NCBI GenBank assembly: GCA_029168955.1
Contig: JAPDOI010000131.1
Span: forward strand, 310,001-374,000
Origin: Aplectana chamaeleonis
Lineage: Eukaryota > Nematoda > Chromadorea > Rhabditida > Cosmocercidae
Direction: 5' to 3'
DNA: 64,000 nucleotides
In this document: one piece after another, positions 33,101 to 44,330 of the stretch
Position numbering within the stretch: the first letter of the stretch is position 1
Layout of the letters: the number at the start of each line of letters is the position of its first letter
The notes under the pieces: model-generated
The model's database searches: none
What the model saw: only the letters and a program-made list of their open reading frames with translations
Told to the model about the DNA's origin: nothing
Translations under genes and position numbers: made by a program

Positions 33101-36100
33101 CGTGCTAGTCGGAGTCGACGTGGTGCTGGTCGGTGTTGACGTCGTGCTAGTCAGGGTCGACGTGGTGCTGGTCGGTGTTGACGTCGTGCTAGTCGGGGTT
33201 GACGTGGTACTGGTCGGTGTTGACGTCGTGCTAGTCGGGGTCGACGTGGTGCTGGTCGGTGTTGACGTCGTGCTAGTCAAAGTCGACGTGGTGCTAGTGG
33301 GCGTTGACGTGGTGCTGGTCGGTGTTGACTTCGTGCTAGTTGGAGTGGACGTGGTGCTAGTTGGAGTGAACGTGGTGCTAGTGGGCGTTGACGTGGTGCT
33401 GGTCGGTGTTGACTTTGTGCTAGTTGGAGTGGACGTGGTGCTAGTTGGAGTGAACGTGGTGCTGGTCGGTGTTGACGTCGTCCTAGTCGGGGTTGACGTG
33501 GTGCTGGTCGGTGTTGACGTCGCGCTAGTCGGAGTCGACGTGGTGCTGGTCGGTGTTGACGTCGTGCTAGTCAGGGTCGACGTGGTGCTAGTCGGCGTTG
33601 ACGTGGTGCTGGTCGGTGTTGACGTCGTGCTAGTCGGTGTTGACCTTGTGCTAGTTGGAGTGGACGTGGTGCTGGTCGGTGTTGACGTCGTGCTAGTCGG
33701 GGTTGACGTGGTACTGGTCGGTGTTGACGTCGTGCTAGTCGGGGTCGACGTGGTGCTGGTCAGTGTTGACGTGATGCTAGTCGGCGTTGACGTTCTGCTG
33801 GTCGGTGTTGACGTCGTGCTAGTCGGGGTGGACGTGGTGCTGGTCGGTGTTGACGTCGTGCTAGTCGGAGTCGACGTGGTGCTCGTCGGTGTTGACGTCG
33901 TGCTAGTCGGGGTCGACGTGGTGCTGGTCGGTGTTGACGTGGTGCTAGTCGGGACCGACGTGGTGCTGGTCGGTGTTGACGTAGTGCTAGTCGGAGTCGA
34001 CGTGGTGCTCGTCGGTGTTGACGTCGTGCTAGTTGGAGTCGACGTGGTGCTCGTCGGTGTTGACGTCGTGCTAGTCGGAGTCGACGTAGTGCTCGTCGGT
34101 GTTGACGTCGTGCTAGTCGAAGTCGACGTGGTGCTCGCCGTTGTTGACATCGTGCTAGTCGGGGTCGACGTGGTGCTGGTCGGTGTTGACGTCGTGCTAG
34201 TCGGAGTCGACGTGGTGCTCGTCGGTGTTGACTTCGTGCTAGTCGGGGTCGACGTGGTGCTGGTCAGTGTTGACGTGGTGCTAATCGGAGTCGACGTGGT
34301 GCTCGTCGGTGTTGACGTCGTGCTAGTCGGAGTCGACGTGGTGCTCGTCGGTGTTGACGTCGTGCTAGTCGGAGTCGACGTGGTGCTCGTCGGTGTTGAC
34401 TTCGTGCTAGTCGGGGTCGACGTGGTGCTGGTCGGTGTTGACGTGGTGCTAGTCGGGATCGACGTGGTGCTGGTCGGTGTTGACGTAGTGCTAGTCGGAG
34501 TCGACGTGGTGCTGGTCGGTGTTGACGTCGTGCTAGTCGGGGTCGACGTGGTGCTGGTCGGTGTTGACGTGGTGCTAGTCGGGATCGACGTGGTGCTGGT
34601 CAGTGTTGACGTGGTGCTAATCGGAGTCGACGTGGTGCTTGTCGGTGTTGACGTCGTGCTAGTCGGAGTCGACGTAGTGCTCGTCGGTGTTGACGTCGTG
34701 CTAGTCGAAGTCGACGTGGTGCTCGCCGTTGTTGACATCGTGCTAGTCGGGGTCGACGTGGTGCTGGTCGGTGTTGACGTGGTGCTAGTCGGGACCGACG
34801 TGGTGCTGGTCGGTGTTGACGTAGTGCTAGTCGGAGTCGACGTGGTGCTCGTCGGTGTTGACGTCGTGCTAGTTGGAGTCGACGTGGTGCTCGTCGGTGT
34901 TGACGTCGTGCTAGTCGGAGTCGACGTGGTGCTCGTCGGTGTTGACTTCGTGCTAGTCGGGGTCGACGTGGTGCTGGTCGGTGTTGACGTAGTGCTAGTC
35001 GGGATCGACGTGGTGCTGGTCGGTGTTGACGTCGTGCTAGTCGGAGTCGACGTGGTGCTCGTCGGTGTTGACTTCGTGCTAGTCGGGGTCGACGTGGTGC
35101 TGGTCAGTGTTGACGTGGTGCTAATCGGAGTCGACGTGGTGCTTGTCGGTGTTGACGTCGTGCTAGTCGGAGTCGACGTGGTGCTGGTCGGTGTGGATTA
35201 CAGCTAGTCGGATAGTGCTGGTCCGGGGTCGACGTGGTGCTGGTCAGTGTTGACGTAGTGCTAGTCGGAGTCGACGTGGTGCTGGTCGGTGTTGACGTCG
35301 TGCTAGTCGGGGTCGACGTGGTGCTGGTCAGTGTTGACGTGGTGCTAGTCGGAGTCGACATGGTGCTAGTCGGAGTCGACATTGTGCTGGTCGGTGTTGA
35401 CGTCGTGCTAGTCGAAGTCGACGTGGTGCTCGCCGTTGTTGACATCGTGCTAGTCGGGGTCGACGTGGTGCTGGTCGGTGTTGACGTGGTGCTAGTCGGG
35501 ATCGACGTGGTGCTGGTCGGTGTTGACGTAGTGCTAGTCGGAGTCGACGTGGTGCTGGTCGGTGTTGACGTCGTGCTAGTCGGGGTAGACGTGGTGCTGG
35601 TCGGTGTTGACGTCGTGCTAGTCGGAGTCGACGTGGTGCTCGTTGGTGTTGACGTCGTGCTAGTCGGAGTCGACGTGGTGCTCGTCGGTGTTGACTTCGT
35701 GCTAGTCGGAGTCGACGTGGTGCTGGTCGGTGTTGACGTTGTGCTAGTCGGAGTCGACGTGGTGTTGGTCGGTGTTGACGTCGTGCTAGTCGGAGTCGAC
35801 GTTGTGCTAGTTGGAGTCGAAATTGTGCTAGTCGAAGTCGACGTGGTACGGGTCGGTGATGACGTCGTTTCAGTCGGAGTCGACGTCGTGCTAGTCGGTG
35901 TTGACGTTGTGCTAGTCGGAGTCGACGTGGTGCTCGTCGGTGTTGACGTCGTGCTAGTCGGGGTCGACGTGGTGCTGGTCGGTGTTGACGTGGTGCTAGT
36001 CGGGACCGACGTGGTGCTGGTCGGTGTTGACGTGGTGCTAGTCGGGACCGACGTGGTGCTGGTCGGTGTTGACGTAGTGCTAATCGGAGTCGACGTGGTG

Positions 36101-39100
36101 CTCGTCGGTGTTGACGTGGTGCTAATCGGAGTCGACGTAGTGCTCGTCGGTGGTGAGGTCGTGCTAGTCGAAGTCGACGTGGTGCTGGTCGGTGCTGACG
36201 TCGTGCTAGTCGGAGTGGCCGTGGTGCTGGTCGCTGTTGACGTCGTGCTAGTCGGGGTAGACGTGGTGCTGGTCGGTGTTGACGTCGTGCTAGTCGGAGT
36301 CGACGTGGTGCTGGTCGGTGCTGACGTGGTGCTGGTCGGAGTCGACGTTTGCTAGTCGGAGTCGACGTCGTGCTGAAGTTTGACTCGTGGTGTTGACGTG
36401 AGTCGACGTGGTGCTAGGTCGGTGTTGACGTCGTGCTAGTCGGAGTCGACGTTGTGCTGGTCGGTGTTGACGTAGTGCTAGTCGGAGTCGACGTGGTGCT
36501 GGTCGGTGTTGACGTCGTGCTAGTCGGGGTAGACGTGGTGCTGGTCGGTGTTGACGTCGTGCTAGTCGGAGTCGACGTGGTGCTGGTCGGTGTTGACGTT
36601 GTGCTAGTCGGAGTCGACGTGGTGCTCGTCGGTGTTGACGTGGTGCTAATCGGAGTCGACGTGGTGCTGGTCGGTGTTGACGTCGTGCTAGTCGGAGTCG
36701 ACGTGGTGCTGGTCGGTGCTGACGTCGTGCTAGTCGGAGTCGACGTGGTGCTTGGTCAGGTGCTGACGTAGTGCTAGTCGGAGTCGACGTTGTGCTAGTC
36801 GGAGTCGACGTTGTGCTAGTCGGAGTCGACGTGGTGTTGGTCGGTGTTGACGTCGTGCTAGTCGGAGTCGACGTTGTGCTAGTCGGAGTGGACGTAGTGC
36901 TAGCCGGAGTCGACGTGGCGCTGGTCAGTGTTGACGTCGTGCTAGTCGGAGTCGACGTGGTGCTAGTCGGAGTCGACATTGTGTTGGTCGGTGTTGACGT
37001 CGTGCTAGTCGGAGTCGACGTGGTGCTGGTCAGTGTTGACGTCGTGCTAGTCGAAGTCGACGTGGTACTGGTCGGTGATGACGTCGTTTCAGTCGGAGTC
37101 GACGTTGTGCTAGTTGGAGTGGACGTTGTGCTAGTCGGAGTCGACGTCGTGCTAGTCGGAGTCCACGTTGTGCTAGTCGGAGTCCACGACGCTCGGAGCT
37201 GAAGTGCGTAAAGCAGCCGGAGTCGACGTGGCGCTGGTCAGTGCTGACGTCGTGCTAGTCGGAGTCGACGTGGTGCTAGTCGGAGTCGACATTGTGTTGG
37301 TCGGTGTTGACGTTGTGCTAGTCGGAGTCGACGTGGTGCTGGTCAGTGTTGACGTCGTGCTAGTCGGAGTCGACGTGGTGCTGGTCGGTGTTGACGTCGT
37401 GCTAGTCGGAGTCGACGTTGTGCTAGTTTGAGTGGACGTTGTGCTAGTCGGAGTCAACGTGGTGCTGGTCGGTGTTGACGTCGTGCTAGTCGGAGTCGAC
37501 GTTGTGCTGGTCGGGGTTGACGTCGTGCTAGTCGGAGTCGGCGTGGTGCTGGTCAGTGTTGACGTCGTGCTAGTGGGTGTCGACGTGGTGCTGGTCGGTG
37601 CTGACGTCGTGCTAGTCGGAGTCGACGTGGTGCTAGTCGGAGTCGACATGGTGCTAGTCGGAGTCGACATTGTGCTGGTCGGTGTTGACGTCGTGCTAGT
37701 CGGAGTCGACGTCGTGCTGATCGAAGTCGACGTCGTGCTAGTCGGAGTGGACGTGGTGCTAGCCGGAGTCGACGTGGTGCTAGTCGGAGTCGACATTGTG
37801 TTGGTCGGTGTTGACGTCGTGCTAGTCGGAGTCGACGTGGTGCTGGTCAGTGTTGACGTCGTGCTAGTCGGAGTCGACGTGGTCCTGGTCGGAGTCAACG
37901 TGGTGCTGGTCGGTGTTGACGTCGTGCTAGTCGGAGTCGACGTCGTGCTAGTCGGAGTCCACGTTGTGGTAGTCGGAGTCGACGTTGCGCTAGTCGGAGT
38001 CGACGTTGTGCTAGTCGGAGTCCACGTTGTGCTAGTCGGAGTCGACGTTGTGCTAGTCGGACTGAACGTGATGTTCGTCGGTGTTGACTTCGTGCTAGTC
38101 GGGGTCGACGTGGTGCTGGTCGGTGTTGACGTCGTGCCAGTCGGAGTCGACGTGGCGCTGGTCTGTGTTGACGTCTTGCTAGTCGGAGTCGACGTGGTGC
38201 TGGTCGGTGTTGACGTCGTGCTAGTCGGAGTCGACGTGGTGCTGGTCGGTGTTGACGTCGTGCTAGTCGGAGTCGACGTCGTGCTAGTCGGAGTCCACGT
38301 TGTGCTAGTCGGAGTCGACGTTGCGCTAGTCGGAGTCGACGTTGCGCTAGTCGGAGTCGACGTGGTGTTGGTCGGTGTTGACGTCGTGCTAGTCGGAGTC
38401 GACGTTGTGCTAGTTGTAGTGGACGTTGTGCTAGTCGGAATCAATGTGGTGCTGGTCGGTGTTGACGTCGTGCTAGTCGGAGTCGACGTCGTGCTAGTCG
38501 CAGTCCACGTCGTGCTAGTCGGAGTCGACGTCATGCTAGTCGGAGTCCACGTTGTGCTAGTCGGAGTCGACGTTGCGCTAGTCGGAGTCGACGTTGCGCT
38601 AGTCGGAGTCGACGTGGTGTTGGTCGGTGTTGACGTCGTGCTAGTCGGAGTCGACGTTGTGCTGGTCGGTGTTGACTTCGTGCTAGTCGGAGACGACGTC
38701 GTGCTAGTCGCAGTCCACGTCGTGCTAGTCGGAGTCGACGTCGTGCTAGTCGGAGTCCACGTTGTGCTAGTCGGAGTCGACGTTGCGCTAGTCGGAGTCG
38801 ACGTTGCGCTAATCGGAGTCGACGTGGTGTTGGTCGGTGTTGACGTCGTGCTAGTCGGAGTCGACGTTGTGCTAGTTGGAGTGGACGTTGTGCTAGTCGG
38901 AGTCAATGTGGTGCTGGTCGGTGTTGACGTCGTGCTAGTCGGAGTCGACGTCGTGCTAGTCGCAGTCCACGTTGTGCCAGTCGGAGACGACGCTGCGCTA
39001 GTCGGAGTCGACGTGGTGTTGCTCGGTGTTGACGTCGTGCTAGTCGGAGTTGACGTTGTGCTAGTCGGTGTAGAGGTAGTACTAGCCGGGGTCGGCGTGG

Positions 39101-41613
39101 GGCTGGTCAGGGTTGACGTCGGGCCAGTCGGAGTCGACGTTGTGCTAGTGGGAGTCGACGTGGTACTGGTCGGTGATGACGTCGTTTCAGTCGGAGTCCA
39201 CGTGGTGCTGGTCGGTGTTGACGTCTTGCTAGTTGGAGTCGACGTAGTGCTAGTCGGAGTGGACGTGGTGCTGCCCGGTGATGACGTCGTTTCAGTCGGA
39301 GTCCACGTCGTGCTGGTCCGCGTTGACCTCGTGCTAGCCGGAGTCGACGTGGTGCTGGTCAGTGTTGACGTCGTGCTAGTCGGGATCGACATGGTGCCAG
39401 TCGGAGTCGACGTCGTGCTGGTCGAAGTTGACGTCGTGCTAGTCGGAGTGGACGTGGTGCCTATCGGTGTTGACGTCGTGCTAGTCGGAGTCGACGTCGT
39501 TCTAGTCGGAGTCGACGTTGTGCTAGTCGGAGTCGACGTGGTGCTGGTCGGTGATGACGTCGTTTCAGTCGGAGTCGACGTCGTGCTTGTCGGAGTGGAC
39601 GTAGTGCTAGTCGGTGTTGACGTCGTGCTAGTCGGAGTCGACGTGGTGCTAGGTGGAGTGGACGTTGTGCTAGTCGGAGTCAATGTGGTGCTGGTCGGTG
39701 TTGACGTCGTGCTAGTCGGAGTCGACGTCGTGCTAGTCGCAGTCCACGTTGTGCTAGTCGGAGTCGACGTTGTGCTAGTCGGAGTCGACGTGGTGTTGCT
39801 CGGTGTTGACGTCGTGCTAGTCGGAGTTGACGTTGTGCTAGTCGGAGTAGACGTAGTACTAGCCGGAGTCGACGTGGTGCTGGTCAGTGTTGACGTCGTG
39901 CTAGTCGGAGTCGACGTTGTGCTAGTCGGAGTCGACGTGGTACTGGTCGGTGATGACGTCGTTTCAGTCGGAGTCCACGTGGTGCTGGTCGGTGTTGACG
40001 TCTTGCTAGTTGGAGTCGACGTAGTGCTAGTCGGAGTGGACGTGGTGCTGCCCGGTGATGACGTCGTTTCAGTCGGAGTCCACGTCGTGCTGGTCGGTGT
40101 TGACCTCGTGCTAGCCGGAGTCGACGTGGTGCTGGTCAGTGTTGACGTCGTGCTAGTCGGGATCGACATGGTGCCAGTCGGAGTCGACGTCGTGCTGGTC
40201 GAAGTTGACGTCGTGCTAGTCGGAGTGGACGTGGTGCCTATCGGTGTTGACGTCGTGCTAGTCGGAGTCGACGTCGTTCTAGTCGGAGTCGACGTTGTGC
40301 TAGTCGGAGTCGACGTGGTGCTGGTCGGTGATGACGTCGTTTCAGTCGGAGTCGACGTCGTGCTTGTCGGAGTGGACGTAGTGCTAGTCGGTGTTGACGT
40401 CGTGCTAGTCGGAGTCGACGTGGTGCTAGTTGGAGTGGACGTTGTGCTAGTCGGAGTCAATGTGGTGCTGGTCGGTGTTGACGTCGTGCTAGTCGGAGTC
40501 GACGTCGTGCTAGTCGCAGTCCACGTTGTGCTAGTCGGAGTCGACGTTGTGCTAGTCGGAGTCGACGTGGTGTTGCTCGGTGTTGACGTCGTGCTAGTCG
40601 GAGTTGACGTTGTGCTAGTCGGAGTAGACGTAGTACTAGCCGGAGTCGACGTGGTGCTGGTCAGTGTTGACGTCGTGCTAGTCGGAGTCGACGTTGTGCT
40701 AGTCGGAGTCGACGTGGTACTGGTGGGTGATGACGTCGTTTCAGTCGGAGTCCACGTGGTGCTGGTCGGTGTTGACGTCTTGCTAGTTGGAGTCGACGTA
40801 GTGCTAGTCGGAGTGGACGTGGTGCTGCCCGGTGATGACGTCGTTTCAGTCGGAGTCCACGTCGTGCTGGTCGGTGTTGACCTCGTGCTAGCCGGAGTCG
40901 ACGTGGTGCTGGTCAGTGTTGACGTCGTGCTAGTCGGGATCGACATGGTGCCAGTCGGAGTCGACGTCGTGCTGGTCGAAGTTGACGTCGTGCTAGTCGG
41001 AGTGGACGTGGTGCCTATCGGTGTTGACGTCGTGCTAGTCGGAGTCGACGTCGTTCTAGTCGGAGTCGACGTTGTGCTAGTCGGAGTCGACGTGGTGCTG
41101 GTCGGTGATGACGTCGTTTCAGTCGGAGTCGACGTCGTGCTTGTCGGAGTGGACGTAGTGCTAGTCGGTGTTGACGTCGTGCTAGTCGGAGTCGACGTGG
41201 TGCTGGTCGGAGTCGACGTGGTGCTGGTCGGTGTTGACGTCTTGCTAGTTGGAGTCGACGTACTGCTAGTCGGAGTCGATGTGGTGATAGTCGGAGTGGA
41301 CGTAGTGCTCGTGGGTGTAGATCTATTTGTACTTGTTGTAGTGTCTAAACACTGCTTGGGGCAGCATCGAACTTTGGTTACTTGTTGGTCACGACTTGTA
41401 TACCACTTTCCTTGTTTACAAACCAGTGTTTTTAATTGTTCATTTAGGTCCGTATTCCTTCTAATTCTTCTTCGTATTGTTTTCTGGAAAGACCGTGAAA
41501 CATAATGGTTTTTATAAATATGCCACTTTCCAACGGAGAAGTACTGGAATTCCCCGTCTTTTCCTCCATTGCAAACAAGTTCTGCCTTTCGAATCTTGTA
41601 TCCTCCGAAATAC
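30185..41613 (-). CDS. Candidate secreted mucin-like protein, partial, with frame breaks
   Basis: Read on the minus strand. An exon starts at 41,613 after a strong acceptor and opens YFGGYKIRKAELVCNGG, then Cys-containing segments TLVCKQGKWY and VTKVRCCPKQC, then enters an array encoding STTSTPT heptads. The frame is open for 1,479 codons to a stop at 37,173. Further STTSTPT segments continue in shifted frames to 30,316, where GTATGT starts a 57-bp intron. The last exon (30,258-30,185) adds CDCSPLISKGGV and RRVL before TGA. Ser/Thr/Pro heptads are typical of heavily O-glycosylated mucins. The upstream exons and signal peptide were not found. Frame breaks near 31,615, 32,275, 35,200, 36,350-36,415, 36,755 and 37,190 may be assembly errors or real decay. 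Confidence 0.5.
30259..30315 (-). other. Predicted intron of the mucin-like gene (57 bp)
   Basis: Minus strand: donor GTATGT at 30,315-30,310 and acceptor TTTTCAG ending at 30,259. Length and borders are typical of nematode introns. In the STTSTPT frame the splice joins phase 1 and gives T-C-D-C. Confidence 0.55.
30378..41318. repeat. 11-kb minisatellite of 21-bp units
   Basis: About 520 units. The plus strand alternates GACGTCGTGCTAGTCGGAGT and GACGTGGTGCTGGTCGGTGT (first 20 of 21 bases). Plus-strand frames read VDVVLVG and minus-strand frames read STTSTPT; both stay open because the period is seven codons. Irregular units at 31,615, 32,275, 35,190-35,225, 36,345-36,415, 36,755 and 37,190 disturb the period. 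It is unrelated in sequence to the 15-19 kb minisatellite although the unit length is the same. Confidence 0.95.
38870..41200. repeat. 777-bp higher-order repeat, three tandem copies
   Basis: The rare variant CTGCCCGGTGATGACG occurs at 39,271, 40,048 and 40,825, spaced exactly 777 bp (37 units of 21 bp). Other variants (TTGCTCGGTG, GTGCCTATCGG, CGTTCTAGTCGG) recur at the same spacing. Copies 2 and 3 look nearly identical. The outer bounds are approximate. Confidence 0.85.
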
Positions 41614-41624
41614 CTGAAAAATAT
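41614..41624 (-). promoter_or_regulatory. Splice acceptor of the Cys-rich/array exon
   Basis: The minus strand reads ATATTTTTCAG, close to the nematode TTTTCAG consensus. The first full codon after it is TAT at 41,612, and 41,612 to 37,173 is exactly 1,480 codons including the stop. Confidence 0.55.
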
Positions 41625-41655
41625 GTGCAGTTACCTTTGTGGGCGATTTCTCACC

Positions 41656-42054
41656 TTAAAGGCAGTGTGCTAAAAACGAACACAAAAAACCTAAACGACC
41701 CTAAACTAGAAAGTTCCGCTCAATCAACGCCTATCCCTCATCCGCTACCGATCCGTAGACTACTGAAAAAAACTGTCTTTAAGGAAACATCATACAATCA
41801 GGAGGTCATGATCCGATTCGCTAATCAAAGTTTACCCTATTTGATTATCGTTTGCCTTTTAATGTCGGGTTCTCAGTTATACCCTTTATTGGTAGCCGTT
41901 GAGTTAGAGCGGAACACTCAAGCCTGAGACCGTATAGGGCTCTTTCGTGCTCTTTTTTAGCCGTTTTTCCCTCATTGTTGATGCAGTGATCCCAAGATCT
42001 TTCGATTTACGTCGAAAAACCGAATACTGTTAAGATCGTGGACACAGCCTTTAG
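41656..42054. mobile_element. TTAAAGGC-family MITE, copy B4
   Basis: TTAAAGGCAGTGTG at the left and CACAGCCTTTAG at the right. The interior matches copy B5 at 54.2-54.7 kb (for example CGGAACACTCAA, TTTCGTGCTC and the CCCTAAAC phrase). It would sit in the intron just upstream of the mucin-like exon. A 140-codon plus-strand open frame runs across its edge and is not a gene. Confidence 0.65.
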
Positions 42055-43600
42055 GTATATATTTGGTCTTATAACGCCCTCTTAACCGGCAGCCATTGGC
42101 TACATAAGGGCCGAATGCACGGAAAATTGGCGCATTGATCTTTTTAATATCAAAAGCTGTGCCTTGTCGTCCAAGTCACCAACTAGAAATTACACCTAAC
42201 ATAAAATGGAGTTTTGAAAAAGTTTTATGATGATCAAAGAGAAATAAAAGAAACAACTCTAAGGTTTCCGAATTCCCTTTATGCACCAGTGTAAATTACA
42301 ACCACTAGAAAATGTAAAATGTAACCTCAAAGACTCGACAAATACATAACAATTTCTGCCCGTTTAACACAGCGATAATGTCCGTTTTCAGCTCTCCGGA
42401 AAATTGAGGTATCCTACTGTGGATCAGAAAGATTTCATTCGTCGCACTCTCTAGAAACCTTTTGAAAAATTGGAAGTACACCTCATATTCGTGTTCGGTG
42501 TATTGCAATCAGCTTTAAAATTCCGCCAAAATCGACGCCCGCAAATGATCTCCAAGGAGAATAAAAGGTTTTTCAGAATTGCTTCAAAGTTTACCCTCGT
42601 TGCCAATGTTGGTTTCCACCTAGGGTCAGGTAAGGCGTCGGTCCGGGTTAATCGGAACAACGGCCCCTCCCCCCGAAAACGACATTTCTTCGGCCACAAA
42701 CAAAGTATACCTTTGGAAAGTTGTAAAAAATGGTAGACGCTGCTGACCCTGAAACTGACATTGGGTCGTTTCGCAACTCCTTCTATTTTGACGTTTCTTT
42801 TTCTTTTTCATCATTCTGAACCCAATGAGTGGCGCTAAATGCGCGAACAGTTTGGTAAATTTCAGCCAAACGTAGAGCTGGAAATCGGAAAAATCTTTGC
42901 CCTCCGTTATTGGCCCTGATTGGAGGAGCTTTTGAACCACCGTGGGACCAACGCACATTTGATCGATCATAACACAGGTCGGATTCGATATTATGAGCTC
43001 ATCTTCGTAACATCTTCCTAGATAACTATCCCCCTCACACACCAGATCATGTCCAAGAACAACACTTTCTCGGTTTTTTCACCAATTTTCCATGTCCGGA
43101 ACGTTAGTAGGTGAAGTTCGGCCTTAGAAAAAACCTTTTTTCACTCATATAGAAATGGATTTTGAAACATTTCCAGTCAATTGGTTCCCGCTTTTTCCAA
43201 TGTTTTCTCTAAATTGGACATAGGGTTACTTTGCAAACCAGAGTTGCTATTAATGTTGTTAAACTGAACCAAGAGCTCGATAGATGCTTTTATCGGCCTC
43301 GATCCACGGCCGGCTAGACCTCACTGAAATTCCAGAAAACTTTTTTTTTGTCTAAAACTGGGTCAAAGTAAAGAAACTAGGAGAATGCCCCGCCTTGCCC
43401 TGATGTTTTCAAGCCAGATTAGCACAATCGAAACGATTGCTGTAGAGGGGAACAGTGGAAGATACCCAAAGATGCTCGGCGTTAGAGTGTTAGTCAAAGG
43501 CAGGGCTTCAGTTCTCCAGATAGGCACTCGCCCTTACGAATGAACTTTGAGTCGCTCGCATGGATTCAATAGGCCTCTAGGGCATTTATGGCGAACGCAT
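42055..43600. other. No recognisable gene
   Basis: Missing upstream exons of the mucin-like gene would be expected on the minus strand here or further out, but I could not identify any. A minus-strand open frame at 42,626-43,042 has no motif that I know. Part of 42,470-42,500 recalls Tc5-like interior phrases. Confidence 0.35.
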
Positions 43601-43619
43601 TAGATTCTTACCCTGATAT

Positions 43620-43920
43620 CTCGATCTTGACCTGATAATTCGCGCCGTGGTGGAGTGTACCACGGTGACGCCGCTGAACTGTTGATGCCCGCGGCTCATT
43701 TTTGCCGTTCAAGTGATCTCTAATTCTAACAATGAGCGGCCGCGATGTTTCCCCAATGTATGTACATATCACTCCTCGCAAAGCTGGCAACAAATCATGA
43801 AGGCAACACCACACTTCGTGCAGTGCAAGCTCCCTCTCTACCAGCAAGGCAGACCACACAAGTAGGAGCTGCGCAAAGGCGCTGCTGGAAATGCTTTGAA
43901 AACCTGGACAAGCAAGTTCT
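43620..43920 (-). pseudogene. GIY-YIG endonuclease relic
   Basis: The minus strand encodes ICTYIGETSRPLIVRIRDHL then NGK, close to the YIGET-S-R-P-L-x-x-R-I-x-x-H-L core of GIY-YIG nucleases such as those at the C terminus of Penelope-like retroelements. Just upstream, in another frame, are HCTKCG and ICCQLCEE, a Cys-rich stretch like the linker before that domain; a one-base shift separates them. No RT was found nearby, so this is an isolated fragment. Confidence 0.55.
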
Positions 43921-44089
43921 GTCACAACTGATGATGTCTCCCCTATTAATCTCATAACACACCTTATCCGAAGCCGTCTTTGTGACCGCATTTGCACCAA
44001 TCCTAATTGTGTGATCAGTTCCCAGTAGAGAGAGAGAGATTTCCCTGCTCGCGGTATGGTCTATCTTCTTCTTGTCAATACAGTCCAGT

Positions 44090-44330
44090 CAACTGACGAG
44101 GAATGGATATTGCGGCTTGCCGTGCGGCGCTCGCGTCACCAGGGGGGTTTCGATCGCACGCAGCGATCTGTCTCCGCAAGCCCGTCCGTTCACTAGACTA
44201 ACTAGGGAATGACCGGCTCCGTGGCGTTCTGTCCCGACTGGCCGGAGCCTGGGCGGGGCGCCAAAGTCGTTAATGAGGTGCGAACGATGGCGAGTCGTTG
44301 CTCTGGCTAATTGCCTCGCTTCAGTCATCG
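44090..44330. repeat. GC-rich dispersed repeat, paired with 53,640-53,790
   Basis: Phrases such as GACTGGCCGGAGCCTGGGCG, CGTTAATGAGGTGCGAACGA and TGGCGAGTCG reappear in inverse near 53,650-53,770 with a similar order. The family is unknown; both copies are GC-richer than the flanks. Confidence 0.5.

Noticed and set aside
37432..41505. A 1,357-codon plus-strand open frame of VDVVLVG heptads (and similar frames from 30,384 on)
   Set aside because: A 21-bp period keeps every stop-free frame open. The plus-strand frame does not join a splice-bounded non-repeat exon, whereas the minus-strand STTSTPT frame does, and the hydrophobic acidic heptad has no known counterpart.
41505..41927. 140-codon plus-strand open frame
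   Set aside because: It is antisense to the Cys-rich exon and runs into a TTAAAGGC MITE at 41,656, so it is a chance frame.
42626..43042. 138-codon minus-strand frame as an upstream exon of the mucin-like gene
   Set aside because: It has no splice borders of nematode type that would join it in phase to 41,613, and it contains a Lys run from a low-complexity stretch.
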